From positions 1 to 64,000 of the forward strand of contig NZ_JAGQCE010000007.1 in the NCBI RefSeq assembly GCF_024345995.1: 64,000 nucleotides of DNA. The letters run 5' to 3'. Within the stretch, counting starts at the first letter, position 1. The number at the start of each line of letters is the position of its first letter. The notes beneath the pieces were generated by a model. It saw only the letters and a list, made by a program, of their open reading frames with translations, was not told the origin of the DNA and searched no databases. Shown piece after piece: positions 63,885-64,000 of the stretch. A program made the translations under genes and the position numbers. Source of the stretch: Synechococcus sp. Cruz-7E5 (GTDB lineage: Bacteria; Cyanobacteriota; Cyanobacteriia; PCC-6307; Cyanobiaceae).

Positions 63885-64000
63885 TGAAGTCACCTCCTCA
63901 ACCCATTGTAGCTGCTTAGCCGCAGACTGGTTCATGTCCCGCGTTTACCGGTCGGTCCAACGCCCGCGATCACCTGGCCACAGAGAGTTGGGACTAGAGG

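Overview
The window is high-GC DNA from an alpha-cyanobacterium of the Cyanobium/Synechococcus group. The evidence is lineage-specific content: a two-piece (circularly permuted) tmRNA gene, the short picocyanobacterial form of CP12, psbX, ycf66, a high-light-inducible protein (Hli), a Ycf19/YggT protein, and a block order (accC - yggT - psbX - ycf66 - hli - ABC exporter - HIT - def) that I recall from marine picocyanobacteria. Functions are read from motifs and family knowledge; no database search was run.

Region 1 (about 1-16100) is housekeeping. It holds small secreted proteins, an aspartoacylase-like hydrolase diverging from an omega-type GST/membrane protein/ABC-F operon, cp12 with a clear terminator, obgE, a UgpC/MalK-type ATPase, a mutS2 run with a VOC protein, hemB, a CbpA-type dnaJ, a lumenal thioredoxin-like protein with a CPAC motif, a cNMP-binding protein and a secreted DUF2092 pair.

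Region 2 (16100-18440) has lower GC. It contains a 17-bp palindrome, a minus-strand intrinsic terminator with no obvious gene in front of it, a DUF4239-like membrane protein, a HigA-like HTH relic and the permuted ssrA gene. Its tag reads ANNIVAFSRQPAPVAA.

Region 3 (18440-38400) is a core block: an RlmL-like methyltransferase, a polysaccharide deacetylase-like protein, holin-like/DUF883-like membrane proteins, smc, a PRC-barrel protein, msrB, an LpxB-related protein, tRNA-Leu(GAG), accC, yggT, psbX, ycf66, two TolB-like lipoproteins, hli, an ABCD-type exporter, HIT, comM, rpsU, a DUF3747 protein and def.

Region 4 (38400-49100) holds an S9 peptidase overlapping gltS, a bifunctional class II aldolase/short-chain dehydrogenase, corA, mtnA, a VOC protein and a CPA2 antiporter. 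The aldolase fusion near mtnA raises the possibility of a DHAP-shunt-like salvage of methylthioribose or deoxyribose phosphates.

Region 5 (49100-64000) is accessory and patchy in GC. It has unassigned membrane proteins, a SIMPL protein, a transferred-looking speG, a broken methyltransferase, a decayed mazEF pair, a cupin, a RelE/RHH pair and a hicAB pair. A metal-efflux locus lies between them: a DMT exporter with a histidine-rich tail, an HME-RND pump, a very small adaptor-like protein with a C-terminal membrane anchor, and a divergent NrsRS/RppAB-like two-component system. No IS element, CRISPR array or rRNA was seen.
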